Source: Sphingopyxis sp. CCNWLW2
Lineage (GTDB): Bacteria; Pseudomonadota; Alphaproteobacteria; Sphingomonadales; Sphingomonadaceae
Length of the DNA stretch: 64,000 bases
Reading direction: 5' to 3'
Assembly (NCBI RefSeq): GCF_037095755.1
Contig: NZ_JBAWKJ010000001.1
Span: 1-64,000 of the forward strand
The translations under genes were made by a program, and so were the position numbers. Shown piece after piece: positions 45,252 to 54,485 of the stretch (position 1 is its first letter; each line of letters opens with the position of its first letter). The notes under the pieces were generated by a model. It made no database searches, was not told the origin of the DNA, and worked only from the letters and a program-made list of their open reading frames with translations.

Positions 45252-46499
45252 CTATTCGAACAGCCCGAGCGGGACCGCCTCGGCCATCGCGCGGAAACCC
45301 GCGGGATTGGGGTGCAACCCGTCGCCCGTGTCATAGGCCGGGTTCAGATAGGCCGGGCGGGCGGGGTCGCGCATCACACGATCGAGGTCGATGACGCTGT
45401 CGAAATGGCCGGAGGTACGGATCCAGGCGTTGATCGCCTGCCGGTCGGCCTCGGTGGCGGCACCCGGATGATAATATTCATTGCTCATGAAGGGCAGGAT
45501 CGTCGCGCCATGGACCTTGATCCCCCGCGCCCGCGCCCGCGCGACGATCTGGGCATAGGCGCCCGTCACCTGCTCCACCAGCGCGCGATGCTCTTCCGCG
45601 CTCGCCGGTTTCTCGCGGGTCAGCACGCCAATGTCGTTGATCCCCTCAAGGATGATGGCGTGGGCGATGCCGGGCTGCGCCAGCAGGTCGCGATCCAGCC
45701 GTGCCATGGCGCTTGGCCCGAGCCCATCGAGGAGCACGCGATTGCCGCCGATCCCCTGGTTGATCACCGCGGCCCGGCCAGCGAGCCGCCGCGCAAGGAA
45801 ATCGGTCCAGCGGTCATTGCCGTTGGTCGTCGATCCACGACCGTCGGTGATGGAGTCGCCAAGCACCACGATTCCGCCGCGCGCTGCGCAGCTTGCGACC
45901 TCGATGCCCGAGAGGAGATACCAATGGTCGACGGGCGTCGCGCCCGAAAGCGATGCGGCGGCCGTCGCGTCGCCGCGGACGACATAGGACGTCGCGCGGG
46001 AGCCGGGGTGCGATGTCTGGCCATCGGGGTCGGCCAGGACGTGGACGCTCACCGCCAGATCGTCGAACGCGCCAAAGGTCCAGTCGAGCGGATCGCTCAG
46101 CCATTCACCGCCCGGCGGGACCACCGCCCCCGCCTTGCCGGCAAAACGCAGCGGGCGCAGTGTCGCCGGAACGATGTCGGGCCGGGAATTATCCGCCGAT
46201 CGCGCCAGCGTCGCGCCGCCGATCCGGAGCGGCGTTTTGCCGAAGACATTGGAAAATCGCACGCGAAGCTGCGCGCCGCCGATCGACGGCCGGACGATCT
46301 GGCGCAGCGTGCCGTCCGCCAGCGCCCCGGCAGGGAGGGCATTGCCGGCATCGGGCAGCATCTGCGCCGATGCCCATGCGGCACGCCACGGACAGTTGAC
46401 CGAACCGCTTTCGGGCATAGCGACGGAAGCGTTCTGTGCATTGGCGAGCGGAGAGGCCAAGGCCAGCCCCAGCACAAATATCGAAACCCCTATCCGCAT
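45252..46499 (-). CDS. SGNH/GDSL-family esterase, exported
   Basis: 415 residues with a signal peptide (GVSIFVLGLALASPLANAQ). A beta-rich N-terminal domain (about 40-210) precedes the SGNH domain: block I VVLGDSITDGRGS (nucleophile Ser), block II NQGIGGNRVLLDG, block III LEGINDIGVL, block V DGLHPNPAGF with catalytic Asp and His. The N-terminal jelly roll plus SGNH layout occurs in carbohydrate esterases that remove acetyl groups from xylan. An acetyl-xylan esterase role is inferred from family and location. Last gene of the uronate operon, 59 bp after uxuB; convergent with the receptor. Confidence 0.82.
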   Translation of the reverse strand: MRIGVSIFVLGLALASPLANAQNASVAMPESGSVNCPWRAAWASAQMLPDAGNALPAGALADGTLRQIVRPSIGGAQLRVRFSNVFGKTPLRIGGATLARSADNSRPDIVPATLRPLRFAGKAGAVVPPGGEWLSDPLDWTFGAFDDLAVSVHVLADPDGQTSHPGSRATSYVVRGDATAAASLSGATPVDHWYLLSGIEVASCAARGGIVVLGDSITDGRGSTTNGNDRWTDFLARRLAGRAAVINQGIGGNRVLLDGLGPSAMARLDRDLLAQPGIAHAIILEGINDIGVLTREKPASAEEHRALVEQVTGAYAQIVARARARGIKVHGATILPFMSNEYYHPGAATEADRQAINAWIRTSGHFDSVIDLDRVMRDPARPAYLNPAYDTGDGLHPNPAGFRAMAEAVPLGLFE

Positions 46500-46558
46500 G
46501 CCGCCTCTCCTTATGTCCCGCCGGCCCGGCTATCGCCGGAATTGCCCTGCTTTCAATA

Positions 46559-47995
46559 TTATATGGCCTCTTCGAGTAGACGAGCGATCGCGGTGCGCGC
46601 GTTTGACCGCTCCAATATCCCGAGCTGGGCTGCGATCGCGCCGCACGTCGCCGCATCGGGCATCACGCCAAGCACCGCCAGATAGCCTTCCACACCCGAT
46701 GCGCGGGCCAGTCGATCGGCGGCCGGATCGTCGATCACGAAGCGTTCGCCGTCGTCGGTCGAGCCCGCCTGCCAGCGCATCCACGCGGCGATCGTCAGCG
46801 CCAATGCGGGGCTGGCCTTGCCGACCGCGGCGCGCTCGATCAGCGGCTGGACCAGACGCTGCGGAAGCTTTTGCGACCCGTCCATCGAGATCTGGCGCGC
46901 GCGATGCTGCAACGCGGGATTGGCGAAGCGCTCCAGCAACGCGGCGCGGTAGGCCGGGGCGTCGAGCTCCGCGGGTGGATCGAGCGTTTCCTGCGCCTCA
47001 TCCCACAGCATCGCGATCAGGCGGCGGCCCGCATCGCGCGCAACGAACTGGTGGACGAATTCGTCGCCGGCGAGCCCCCCGAGATAGGCGATCGCCGAAT
47101 GGGCGCCGTTGAGCAGGCGAAGCTTGGCATGTTCCCATGGCGCGACGCGGTCGGTAAGCTGCGCGCCCAGCGCCGAAAAATCGGGGCGCTCGCCGCTGAA
47201 ACGATCCTCGATCACCCATTGGGTGAAGGGTTCGGTCTTCACCATCGCCCGATCTTCCACACCCAGCCGTTCGGCGAGCATCGCGATGTCGTCGGGCGTG
47301 GTCGCGGGAACGATGCGGTCGACCATTGTCGAGGGGAAAGCGACATCGACCGCGATCCAGTCGGCCAGGCCGGGGTCATGCGCGCGCGCCATCGCGATCA
47401 CCGCGTCGCGCAGCAGCACGCTATTGTCCGGCAGATTGTCGCACGACATGATCGTCAGCGGCTGCAAGCGCGCGGCGCGGCGCGCTTTCAGTCCCGCGAC
47501 GATGAACCCCGGCGCCGTGCGCGGCGCATCGAGCGCTGCGATATCATGCACGACATCGAGATCATCCATCAGCAGGCCGCCCGCTTCGCGGTCGAGCTTA
47601 TAACCCTTCTCGGTGATCGTGACCGTCACGATATGCGTGTCGGACGATGCCAGCGCCGCAATCACCGCTTGCGGGTTTTCCGGAGCGACCAGCACCTCCT
47701 GCACCGCGCCGACGATCTGCGCGCGCTCCACGGCGCCATCGCGCACCAGCAGCGTATAGAGGCCGTCCTGCGGCGCCAGCTGGTCGCGCACATCACGCGA
47801 GCGCAGCGAAACCCCCGTCACGCCCCAGCGCATGTCGCCCGACGCGAGCGCCGCCTCGAACAGCGCCGCCTGATGCGCGCGGTGGAAAGCGCCAATGCCG
47901 AGATGCACGACACCGCGTTTTACCGCGGCGCGGTCATACGCTGGCCGCGCGACCTCCGCCGGCAGACGATCGAGCACGGCAGCCGACAGCCTCAC
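46559..47995 (-). CDS. uxuB: D-fructuronate reductase (mannonate oxidoreductase)
   Basis: 478 residues, polyol-specific long-chain dehydrogenase family (mannitol dehydrogenase fold). HLGIGAFHRAHQAALFEAAL is the NAD-binding start; the catalytic Lys/Asn region reads FPSTMVDRIVPATTPDDI and KLRLLNGAHSAIAYLGGLAG. UxuB reduces D-fructuronate to D-mannonate with NADH. Its ATG overlaps the uxaC stop (ATGA), and ManD is encoded two genes upstream, so all three steps from glucuronate to 2-keto-3-deoxygluconate are in one transcript. Mannitol or another hexitol as substrate is a less likely alternative given the context. Confidence 0.88.
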   Translation of the reverse strand: MRLSAAVLDRLPAEVARPAYDRAAVKRGVVHLGIGAFHRAHQAALFEAALASGDMRWGVTGVSLRSRDVRDQLAPQDGLYTLLVRDGAVERAQIVGAVQEVLVAPENPQAVIAALASSDTHIVTVTITEKGYKLDREAGGLLMDDLDVVHDIAALDAPRTAPGFIVAGLKARRAARLQPLTIMSCDNLPDNSVLLRDAVIAMARAHDPGLADWIAVDVAFPSTMVDRIVPATTPDDIAMLAERLGVEDRAMVKTEPFTQWVIEDRFSGERPDFSALGAQLTDRVAPWEHAKLRLLNGAHSAIAYLGGLAGDEFVHQFVARDAGRRLIAMLWDEAQETLDPPAELDAPAYRAALLERFANPALQHRARQISMDGSQKLPQRLVQPLIERAAVGKASPALALTIAAWMRWQAGSTDDGERFVIDDPAADRLARASGVEGYLAVLGVMPDAATCGAIAAQLGILERSNARTAIARLLEEAI

Positions 47996-49404
47996 AGCTT
48001 GTACGCCGCCTTTGCGAGATCATAAGCGAGCGCGCGGGCAACCTCATGCGCTTCGTCTTCGGGCAGGCGATGCTCGGCGACCAGCTGCGCCAGCCAGGCG
48101 CAATCCATCCGCCGCGCGACGTCGTGGCGCGCGGGGATCGACAGGAAGGCGCGGGTATCGTCGTTGAACCCGACGCTGTTGTAGAAGCCCGCGGTCTCGG
48201 TCGTGCGTTCGCGAAAGCGGCGCATTCCTTCGGGGCTGTCGTGAAACCACCACGGCGGGCCGAGCCGCAACGCGGGATAATGGCCGGCGAGCGGCGCGAG
48301 CTCGCGCGAATAGACATCCTCGTCGAGCGTGAACAGGATCAGCGTCAGCCGCGGATCGTTGCCGAACAGGTCAAGCAAGGGCTTCAGCGCGTGGACGAAC
48401 TCGCCCGGCAACGGGATGTCGCCGCCCTTGTCGCGTCCGAAGCGCGCCAGCACGGCAGCATTGTGGCTGCGATAGACCGCGGGATGCAGCTGCATCACCA
48501 TCCCGTCGTCGATGCTCATCCGTGCCATTTCGGTCAGCAGCTGCGCGCGGAACAGTTCGGCATCGGCGGCGTCCGCCCCCGCCATCACCCATGCATAAAG
48601 CGCCGCCGCGTGGGCTTGGGACAGGTCGGCGGTCGCTGCCGACGGGTGGCCGTGGTCGGTCGAGGTCGCCCCCGCCTCGCGGAAGCGCGCGCGGTGGAAG
48701 CGATGCGCGGCAAGATAGCCGGCCCAGCTTTCTGCATCCTCGCCCGCCATGGTGCAAAAGGTCCGAACATTGGCGGCGAAGCCTTCGGCCTCGGGATCGA
48801 CGACCGGATCGGGGCGATAGGCAGTAACCACGCGTCCGCTCCAGCCACTGTCCCGGATAGCGCGGTGATGATCGAGCGGATCGAGCGGGCTTTCGGTGGT
48901 CGCGATCAACTCGATCCCGAACCGCTCGAACAGCGCGCGCGGGCGAAAGGCGTCGGTCTTGAGCGCGGCGTCGATCGTATCGAAATAATGGTCGGCAGTC
49001 GCGGGCTCGAGAATGACGTCGAGCCCGAAAATCTCGGCGAACACCCAGTCGAGCCACATGCGCGAGGGCGTGCCGCGGAACAGATGATAATGGTCCGCGA
49101 ACAATCGCCAGATCGCGCGCGGGCCGGCCTCGGTCGCGCTGCCGTCGACCGTCGGCACGCCGAGTGCGTCGAGCGGAACGCCCTGGCTCATCAGCATGCG
49201 AAAGACATAATGATCGGGGACGATCAGCAGGCTCGCCGGATCGCTGAACGGCGCGTCGGCGGCGAACCAGGCGGGGTCGGTGTGGCCGTGCGGACTGATG
49301 ATCGGCAGGTCCTTGACGCCCGCATAGAGCGAGCGCGCGATGGCGCGTGTCGCCGGATCGGCAGGAAACAGGCGGTCGGGATGGAGCTTGAGCGGTCGGG
49401 TCAT
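47992..49404 (-). CDS. uxaC: Glucuronate isomerase
   Basis: 470 residues, the usual UxaC length. Start at ATG 49404, overlapping the permease stop (ATGA); upstream in-frame codons belong to the permease region. Amidohydrolase-like features: SPHGHTDPAWFA with metal His, DHYVFRMLMSQG, WLDWVFAEIFGLD, STDHGHPSA and FNDDTRAFLSIPARHDVARR, a UxaC C-terminal block. Converts D-glucuronate to D-fructuronate (and galacturonate to tagaturonate) in the cytoplasm. Confidence 0.95.
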   Translation of the reverse strand: MTRPLKLHPDRLFPADPATRAIARSLYAGVKDLPIISPHGHTDPAWFAADAPFSDPASLLIVPDHYVFRMLMSQGVPLDALGVPTVDGSATEAGPRAIWRLFADHYHLFRGTPSRMWLDWVFAEIFGLDVILEPATADHYFDTIDAALKTDAFRPRALFERFGIELIATTESPLDPLDHHRAIRDSGWSGRVVTAYRPDPVVDPEAEGFAANVRTFCTMAGEDAESWAGYLAAHRFHRARFREAGATSTDHGHPSAATADLSQAHAAALYAWVMAGADAADAELFRAQLLTEMARMSIDDGMVMQLHPAVYRSHNAAVLARFGRDKGGDIPLPGEFVHALKPLLDLFGNDPRLTLILFTLDEDVYSRELAPLAGHYPALRLGPPWWFHDSPEGMRRFRERTTETAGFYNSVGFNDDTRAFLSIPARHDVARRMDCAWLAQLVAEHRLPEDEAHEVARALAYDLAKAAYKL

Positions 49405-50726
49405 AGGGTGCCGTCGATCTTCACGTCGCGATAGCGCGGATTGAGGATGTGGAAAACGGCAAGCGCCACCAGATAGGCCATGCCGCAGGCGATGAAGAAG
49501 GGCTCGTAACTCCCCACCCGGTCGAGCAATATGCCGAGCGACTTGGAGGCGATGAAGCCGCCGCACGCGCCCGCGAACCCGCCGAGACCGATCAGCGTGC
49601 CCTGCGCGAAGCGCGGGAACTGATCGCCCGGCAGCGCGAACAAATTGGTCGAGAAGCCCTGATGCGCGGCGCAGGCAAGCCCGATGCACGCCACCGCGAT
49701 CCAGATATTGTCGGCCTCGACCGCGAACATCACCGGCAGCGCGAACAGCGCGCAAGCGAACATCGCCTGCTTGCGCGCCCGCCCCGCGGCGACGCCGCGC
49801 TTCAAGAGGTGCGAGCTATACCAGCCGCCCGCGATCGCGCCGACGTCGGCGAGAATATAGATGGCGACCAAGGGCGGTCCGAAGTTCTTGAGATCATAGC
49901 CATATTGCTTGTTGAAGAAATCGGGCAGCCAGAACAGGAAGGTCCACCACACCGGGTCGATCAGGAAACGGCCCGCCATATAGGCCCAGGTCTCGCGGTG
50001 GCGCAGCAGCTTGAAAAAGCCAGCGCGTCCGCTTTCCTCGATCGGCTCGGCCTCGATCCACGCGCGCTCCTCGGCCGTGATCTTCGGATGTTCGGCGGGC
50101 TTGCGATAGAAGCGCCACCAGGCCGCGAGCCACACGAGATTGAACAGGCCGGTGATGATGAACGCCCAGCGCCAATCGAACATCAGCCCGGCGACGATGA
50201 ACGAGACGAGCAGCGGCGTGATGATCGCACCGACGTTGGCGCCGGCGTTGAAGATGCCGATCGCGAGCGCGCGCTCCTTCTTCGGGAACCATTGCGATGC
50301 GGCGGCGAGCGCCGAGGGATAGGTTCCCGCCTCGCCCAGCGCGAGCGGGATGCGCGCGATGACGAAACCGAAGGTCGTGGTCGCGAGCACCTGCGCAAAG
50401 TGGCCGATCGTCCACAGGCCCATCGCCAGCAGATAGCCCGCGCGCGGACCGATCCGGTCGATCAGCCAACCGAAGGCGAGGAAGCCGAGCCCGTAGCAGA
50501 TCTGGAAATAGCCGGTGATGTCGCCGTAGCCGCTGTTGGTCCAGCCATAGAGCGTTTCGAGCTGGGGCTTGAGCACCCCGAGCACCAGCCGGTCGATGTA
50601 GGACAGCACCACTGCGGCGAACAGCAGGCCGCAGATGATCCAGCGGACGCGGCCGCGCGGCTTCGACACCGCGCGGATCGCGGTGTCGGGCGCCTCGGCG
50701 GCGGCTCCGACGAGATCGCTCGCCAT
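49401..50726 (-). CDS. Hexuronate:H+ symporter (ExuT-like MFS)
   Basis: 441 residues from the ATG at 50726; a GTG two codons earlier overlaps the manD stop and is an alternative. Twelve membrane segments of the anion:cation symporter subfamily: LSYIDRLVLGVLKPQLETLY, GFLAFGWLIDRIGPRAGYLL, IARIPLALGEAGTYPSALAA, then WFPKKERALAIGIFNAGANV. The ARIPLALGEAG..P signature is typical of ExuT/GarP-like uptake systems for glucuronate, galacturonate and aldonates. Placed between manD and uxaC, it should take up (4-O-methyl-)glucuronate released by GH67/GH115. Confidence 0.9.
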   Translation of the reverse strand: MASDLVGAAAEAPDTAIRAVSKPRGRVRWIICGLLFAAVVLSYIDRLVLGVLKPQLETLYGWTNSGYGDITGYFQICYGLGFLAFGWLIDRIGPRAGYLLAMGLWTIGHFAQVLATTTFGFVIARIPLALGEAGTYPSALAAASQWFPKKERALAIGIFNAGANVGAIITPLLVSFIVAGLMFDWRWAFIITGLFNLVWLAAWWRFYRKPAEHPKITAEERAWIEAEPIEESGRAGFFKLLRHRETWAYMAGRFLIDPVWWTFLFWLPDFFNKQYGYDLKNFGPPLVAIYILADVGAIAGGWYSSHLLKRGVAAGRARKQAMFACALFALPVMFAVEADNIWIAVACIGLACAAHQGFSTNLFALPGDQFPRFAQGTLIGLGGFAGACGGFIASKSLGILLDRVGSYEPFFIACGMAYLVALAVFHILNPRYRDVKIDGTL

Positions 50727-50728
50727 GC

Positions 50729-51940
50729 TCACCAGCTATGCATTGTGCCGTCTTCGAGCCGGTTCACCGGCAGGAAAGCGCGCTTATATTCATAGCCTTT
50801 GGCGAGTTCCTCATCGATGTCGACGCCAAGGCCCGGCGCATCGCCGGGGTGCATCATGCCGTCCTCGAAGCTGTAGGTGTGCGGGAAGACCGCGTCGGTC
50901 TCCACCGTGTGGCGCATATATTCCTGGACGCCGAAATTGGGCACCGACAGTCCGAAGTGTAGCGCCGCCGCCATGCAGACCGGCGACAGGTCGGTCGCGC
51001 CGTGGCAGCCGGTGCGGATCTGGTAGAGATCGGCGAGCGCGGCGATGCGGCGGAGGTGCGTGATGCCACCCGCATGGACGACGGTCGCGCGGATATAGTC
51101 GATCAGCTGGTTCTGGATCAGTTCGCGGCAATCGTGGATCGAATTGAAAATCTCGCCGACCGCGAGCGGCGCGGTGGTGTGCTGGCGGATTAGCCGGAAG
51201 GCCTCCTGATTCTCGGCCGAGGTCGCATCCTCGAGCCAGAAGGGGCGGTAAGGTTCCAGATCCTTGCCAAGCCGCCCGGCCTCGATCGGCGTCAACCGGT
51301 GGTGAATGTCGTGGAGCAGGTGGACATCCCAGCCCAGCGCCTCACGCGCGGCCGCGAAGAGTTCGGGAACGACGCGCATATATTTGCTCGTCGACCAGAC
51401 ATTTTCGCTCGGCAAATCTGCGTCGGCGGGTTCGTAGAAATAGCGATCCTTGCTGACGCCATAGGTCGATGCCATTCCCGGCACGCCGCATTGCAGCCGG
51501 ATCGCCTTGTAGCCCTGCCGCTGATAATCGAGCGCGACCTCGACCGTTTCCTCGATCGAGGTGCCGTTGGCATGGCCATAGACCATGCATCCTTCGCGCG
51601 ACGCGCCGCCGAGCAGCTGGTAGACGGGCAAGCCGGCAATCTTGCCCTTGATGTCCCACAGCGCGGTGTCGACCGCCGCGATCGCGCTCATCGTCACCGG
51701 TCCGCGCCGCCAGTACGCGCCCTTGTAGAGATATTGCCAGATATCCTCGATCCGGTGCGCGTCGCGGCCGATCAGGCACGGCACGACATGGTCGGTCAGA
51801 TAGCTCGCGACCGCAAGCTCGCGGCCATTGAGCGTCGCGTCGCCAACGCCGGTCGTGCCGTCGTCGCATTCGATCTTCAGCGTCACGAAATTGCGCCCCG
51901 GGCAGGTAATGATGACGCGGGCGGAAATGATCTTGGGCAT
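50729..51940 (-). CDS. manD: D-mannonate dehydratase, enolase superfamily
   Basis: 403 residues. The closest known type is the ManD of Novosphingobium aromaticivorans, which has nearly the same length. Metal ligands are an Asp in [12 protein letters not shown] and Glu residues in [12 protein letters not shown] and LAVGEIFNS; the HDIHH histidine, YGHANGTS loop and [17 protein letters not shown] block are characteristic. Dehydrates D-mannonate to 2-keto-3-deoxy-D-gluconate. This replaces the unrelated UxuA of enterobacteria. Eight bp after the GH3 stop with GAGGA upstream. Kinase and aldolase for the product are not in the window. Confidence 0.93.
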   Translation of the reverse strand: MPKIISARVIITCPGRNFVTLKIECDDGTTGVGDATLNGRELAVASYLTDHVVPCLIGRDAHRIEDIWQYLYKGAYWRRGPVTMSAIAAVDTALWDIKGKIAGLPVYQLLGGASREGCMVYGHANGTSIEETVEVALDYQRQGYKAIRLQCGVPGMASTYGVSKDRYFYEPADADLPSENVWSTSKYMRVVPELFAAAREALGWDVHLLHDIHHRLTPIEAGRLGKDLEPYRPFWLEDATSAENQEAFRLIRQHTTAPLAVGEIFNSIHDCRELIQNQLIDYIRATVVHAGGITHLRRIAALADLYQIRTGCHGATDLSPVCMAAALHFGLSVPNFGVQEYMRHTVETDAVFPHTYSFEDGMMHPGDAPGLGVDIDEELAKGYEYKRAFLPVNRLEDGTMHSW

Positions 51941-51948
51941 TTTGGTCC

Positions 51949-54342
51949 TCAGGCGATTTCGAGTGTGACGGTCTGGAGGTTGCGGCTGTCTGGTCCGGTC
52001 ATGATGTCGAACAGGCCGGGTTCGACCACTTCGCGCATCGCATCGTTCCAGATGGTGAAGGCTTCGGGATCGAGCGTCATCGACACCGTGCGGCGCTCGC
52101 CGGGCCTCAGCGACACGCGCGTAAATCCCTTGAGCACCTTGATCGGCTGGGTCACCGACGCGACCTGGTCGCGGATATAGAGCTGGACGGTTTCGTCGCC
52201 GGTCCGCTCGCCGACATTGGCGACGTCGACCTCGACGGTCACGCTGCCGCCCGCCCCGATCCGCGGCGCCGAGAGGCGCGGCTTTCCGAGTTCGAATTTC
52301 GTGTAGCTCAGGCCATGTCCGAACGGAAACAGCGGGTCGGTCGTGTCGAAAAGGTAACCGCGGCGCGCCGAAGGCTTGGCGTCGTAAAACACCGGCAGTT
52401 GCCCCGCATGGCGCGCGACCGTTACCGGCAACTTGCCGCCCGGATTATGATCGCCGAACAGCACAGCGGCCATCGCATGGCCGCCCTCCTGCCCCATATA
52501 CCAGCATTCAAGCAGCGCGTTGGCCTGCTCGGCGACGGTCGGCCACGATGGCGGGCGGCCGTTGATCGCGACGACGACGACGGGTTTTCCGGTCGCTTTC
52601 ATCGCGAGGAAGAGCTCGTTCTGCTCGCCGACGAGGTCGAGGTCGGTGCGGTCGCCAAGGTGGTTCTTGGCAAAGCCTTCGCGGCTCGTCTGTTCGGTGT
52701 CGCCGATCGCCAGCAGGATTACGCCGGCCGTCTTGGCGACCTCAACCGCCTCGGCGATCAGCTGGCGGTTCTTCGCCGGATCGGCGAGCAATACCTCGTT
52801 GGCCGACCGGTCCTCGCTCTGGGTGATGAACACGCCCTGCGCGTGGACGACCTCGGCCTTGCCGGCGAGCCGCGCGCGCACGCCTTCGAGCAGCGAGACG
52901 GGATTCGTCGGGATCGACGAATAGCCGCCCAGCCGCGCGATCGCGGCGTTCGGCCCGATCACCGCGACCTTCTTGTGCGCCCCCGGCGTCAGCGGCAGCG
53001 TCCCATCGTTGGTCAGCAGGGTGATCGCCTTCACCGCCGCCTCACGCGCCAGCGCCAGCGCCTCGGCATTGGCGGTCAGCTTCGCCGCGGCGCGCGGATC
53101 GAACGGCGCGGCTTCGAACAAGCCGGCGCGGAATTTGAGCGTCAGGATGCGGCGGCAGGCCTGATCGACCAGCGCCAGCGGCACCTTGCCTGCGCGCACC
53201 TGATCACCGAGCGTGCGAAACGCCTCGCCGTCGGGCAGATCGCTGTCGACCCCCGCGATCAGCGCCAGCTTCGCCGCTGCCGCGATGTCGGGCGCGACGT
53301 GGTGCAGCGTCGCAAGTTCGCCGATCGCGGCATAATCGCTGACGATCGCGCCGTCGAAACCCCATTCGCCGCGCAGCACGTCGTGCAGCAGCCAGCGGTT
53401 GGCGTGGCTCGGAACGCCATCGATCTCGTTATACGACGGCATCACCGCGACGATACCGGTCTTCGCGACGATCTTGCGGAAGGGGGGAAAGAAACGCTCG
53501 CGCAATTCGCGCTCGGCGAGCGGCGCGGGCGCGACATTTTCGCCGCTCTCGGGCTGGCCGTGCCCGGTCATATGCTTCAGCGTGGCGAAGACCTTGCCGG
53601 GCGCCAAGACCTTGCTGCGCCCCTGCAGCCCCAGCACCGCGGCGACGCCCATTTCTCCGCACAGATAGGGGTCCTCGCCGAACGTTTCCTCGATCCGGCC
53701 CCAGCGCGGATCGCGCGCGATATCGACCACCGGCGACAGCGCCAGCACGGTGCCATGCGCGCGCACCTCGCGGCCGATGACCGCGCTCACCCGCTCCATC
53801 AGGTCGCGGTCGAAGCTGCCCGCCAGCGCGATCGCCTGCGGAAAGCTCGTCGCGGTCGGCGCCATATAGCCATGCAGGCATTCCTCGTGGAACAGGACGG
53901 GGATGCCGAGCCGCGTCGTCGCCGCCCATTTCTGCGTCGCGTTGACGAAGGCGATGGTGTCGGCCGGGGCGCGCCACCGCCCGGTCGTGTCAGCGGGGTT
54001 GTTGTTCGCGGTTGCCGCGCCGCCGCGGTCGGACGGGCGCGCGATCTGCCCGAAATTGTCGGGATAGGCCTTGCTCGCCTTCGCCGGATCGAAGGAGCGA
54101 TCGTCATCCATGATGTCGCGCTTGGTCCGCGACAGCGTGATCAGCTGGGCGACCTTTTCGTCGAGCGTCATGCGCGACAGCAGGTCCTCGACGCGCAGGT
54201 CAACGGGCGCCTTGGGGTCGCGATAGATCGGACCGGCCGCGCGCGCGGCGACGGGGAGCATCGCGAGCAGCGATGCCGAAGCGCCCCATCGAAAAAGATC
54301 GCGGCGGGACGTGTTTCCCCCGATAGCCGCCCTGCCCGTCAT
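51949..54342 (-). CDS. GH3 beta-glycosidase (probable beta-xylosidase), Tat-exported
   Basis: 797 residues from the ATG at 54342 (GGGAGAG upstream). A twin-arginine signal ([18 protein letters not shown], 12-29) indicates folded export. The GH3 N-domain has [45 protein letters not shown], and nucleophile Asp in [14 protein letters not shown]; the C-domain has [17 protein letters not shown] and [12 protein letters not shown], then a fibronectin-like domain. HEECLHGYM and SDYAAI are seen in xylan-linked GH3 enzymes, so xylo-oligosaccharide exo-hydrolysis is likely. First gene of the operon GH3-manD-permease-uxaC-uxuB-esterase; operator at 54393. Confidence 0.9.
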   Translation of the reverse strand: MTGRAAIGGNTSRRDLFRWGASASLLAMLPVAARAAGPIYRDPKAPVDLRVEDLLSRMTLDEKVAQLITLSRTKRDIMDDDRSFDPAKASKAYPDNFGQIARPSDRGGAATANNNPADTTGRWRAPADTIAFVNATQKWAATTRLGIPVLFHEECLHGYMAPTATSFPQAIALAGSFDRDLMERVSAVIGREVRAHGTVLALSPVVDIARDPRWGRIEETFGEDPYLCGEMGVAAVLGLQGRSKVLAPGKVFATLKHMTGHGQPESGENVAPAPLAERELRERFFPPFRKIVAKTGIVAVMPSYNEIDGVPSHANRWLLHDVLRGEWGFDGAIVSDYAAIGELATLHHVAPDIAAAAKLALIAGVDSDLPDGEAFRTLGDQVRAGKVPLALVDQACRRILTLKFRAGLFEAAPFDPRAAAKLTANAEALALAREAAVKAITLLTNDGTLPLTPGAHKKVAVIGPNAAIARLGGYSSIPTNPVSLLEGVRARLAGKAEVVHAQGVFITQSEDRSANEVLLADPAKNRQLIAEAVEVAKTAGVILLAIGDTEQTSREGFAKNHLGDRTDLDLVGEQNELFLAMKATGKPVVVVAINGRPPSWPTVAEQANALLECWYMGQEGGHAMAAVLFGDHNPGGKLPVTVARHAGQLPVFYDAKPSARRGYLFDTTDPLFPFGHGLSYTKFELGKPRLSAPRIGAGGSVTVEVDVANVGERTGDETVQLYIRDQVASVTQPIKVLKGFTRVSLRPGERRTVSMTLDPEAFTIWNDAMREVVEPGLFDIMTGPDSRNLQTVTLEIA

Positions 54343-54392
54343 TCGACTCTCCCATCGATTGAGGCGCAACATTTATGTTGATGTCGTCGCCG

Positions 54393-54406
54393 TGATACCG
54401 CTAACA
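54393..54406. promoter_or_regulatory. LacI-type operator TGATACCGCTAACA (GH3/GH67 divergent promoter)
   Basis: Same layout as the other sites with two substitutions off-centre. Lies 50 bp upstream of the GH3 start and 79 bp upstream of GH67, so one site could control both directions. The weakest match of the five. Confidence 0.55.
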
Positions 54407-54485
54407 TGCACGGCGAGAGAACGGGTTGTCAATGCCCGTTGCGATACGCCAGCGCGATACGCGCGGCGTCCAGGGAGAGCGATCG

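Noticed and set aside
52315..54381. 688-codon plus-strand open frame under GH3
   Set aside because: Antisense shadow of an intact GH3 gene with no family resemblance.
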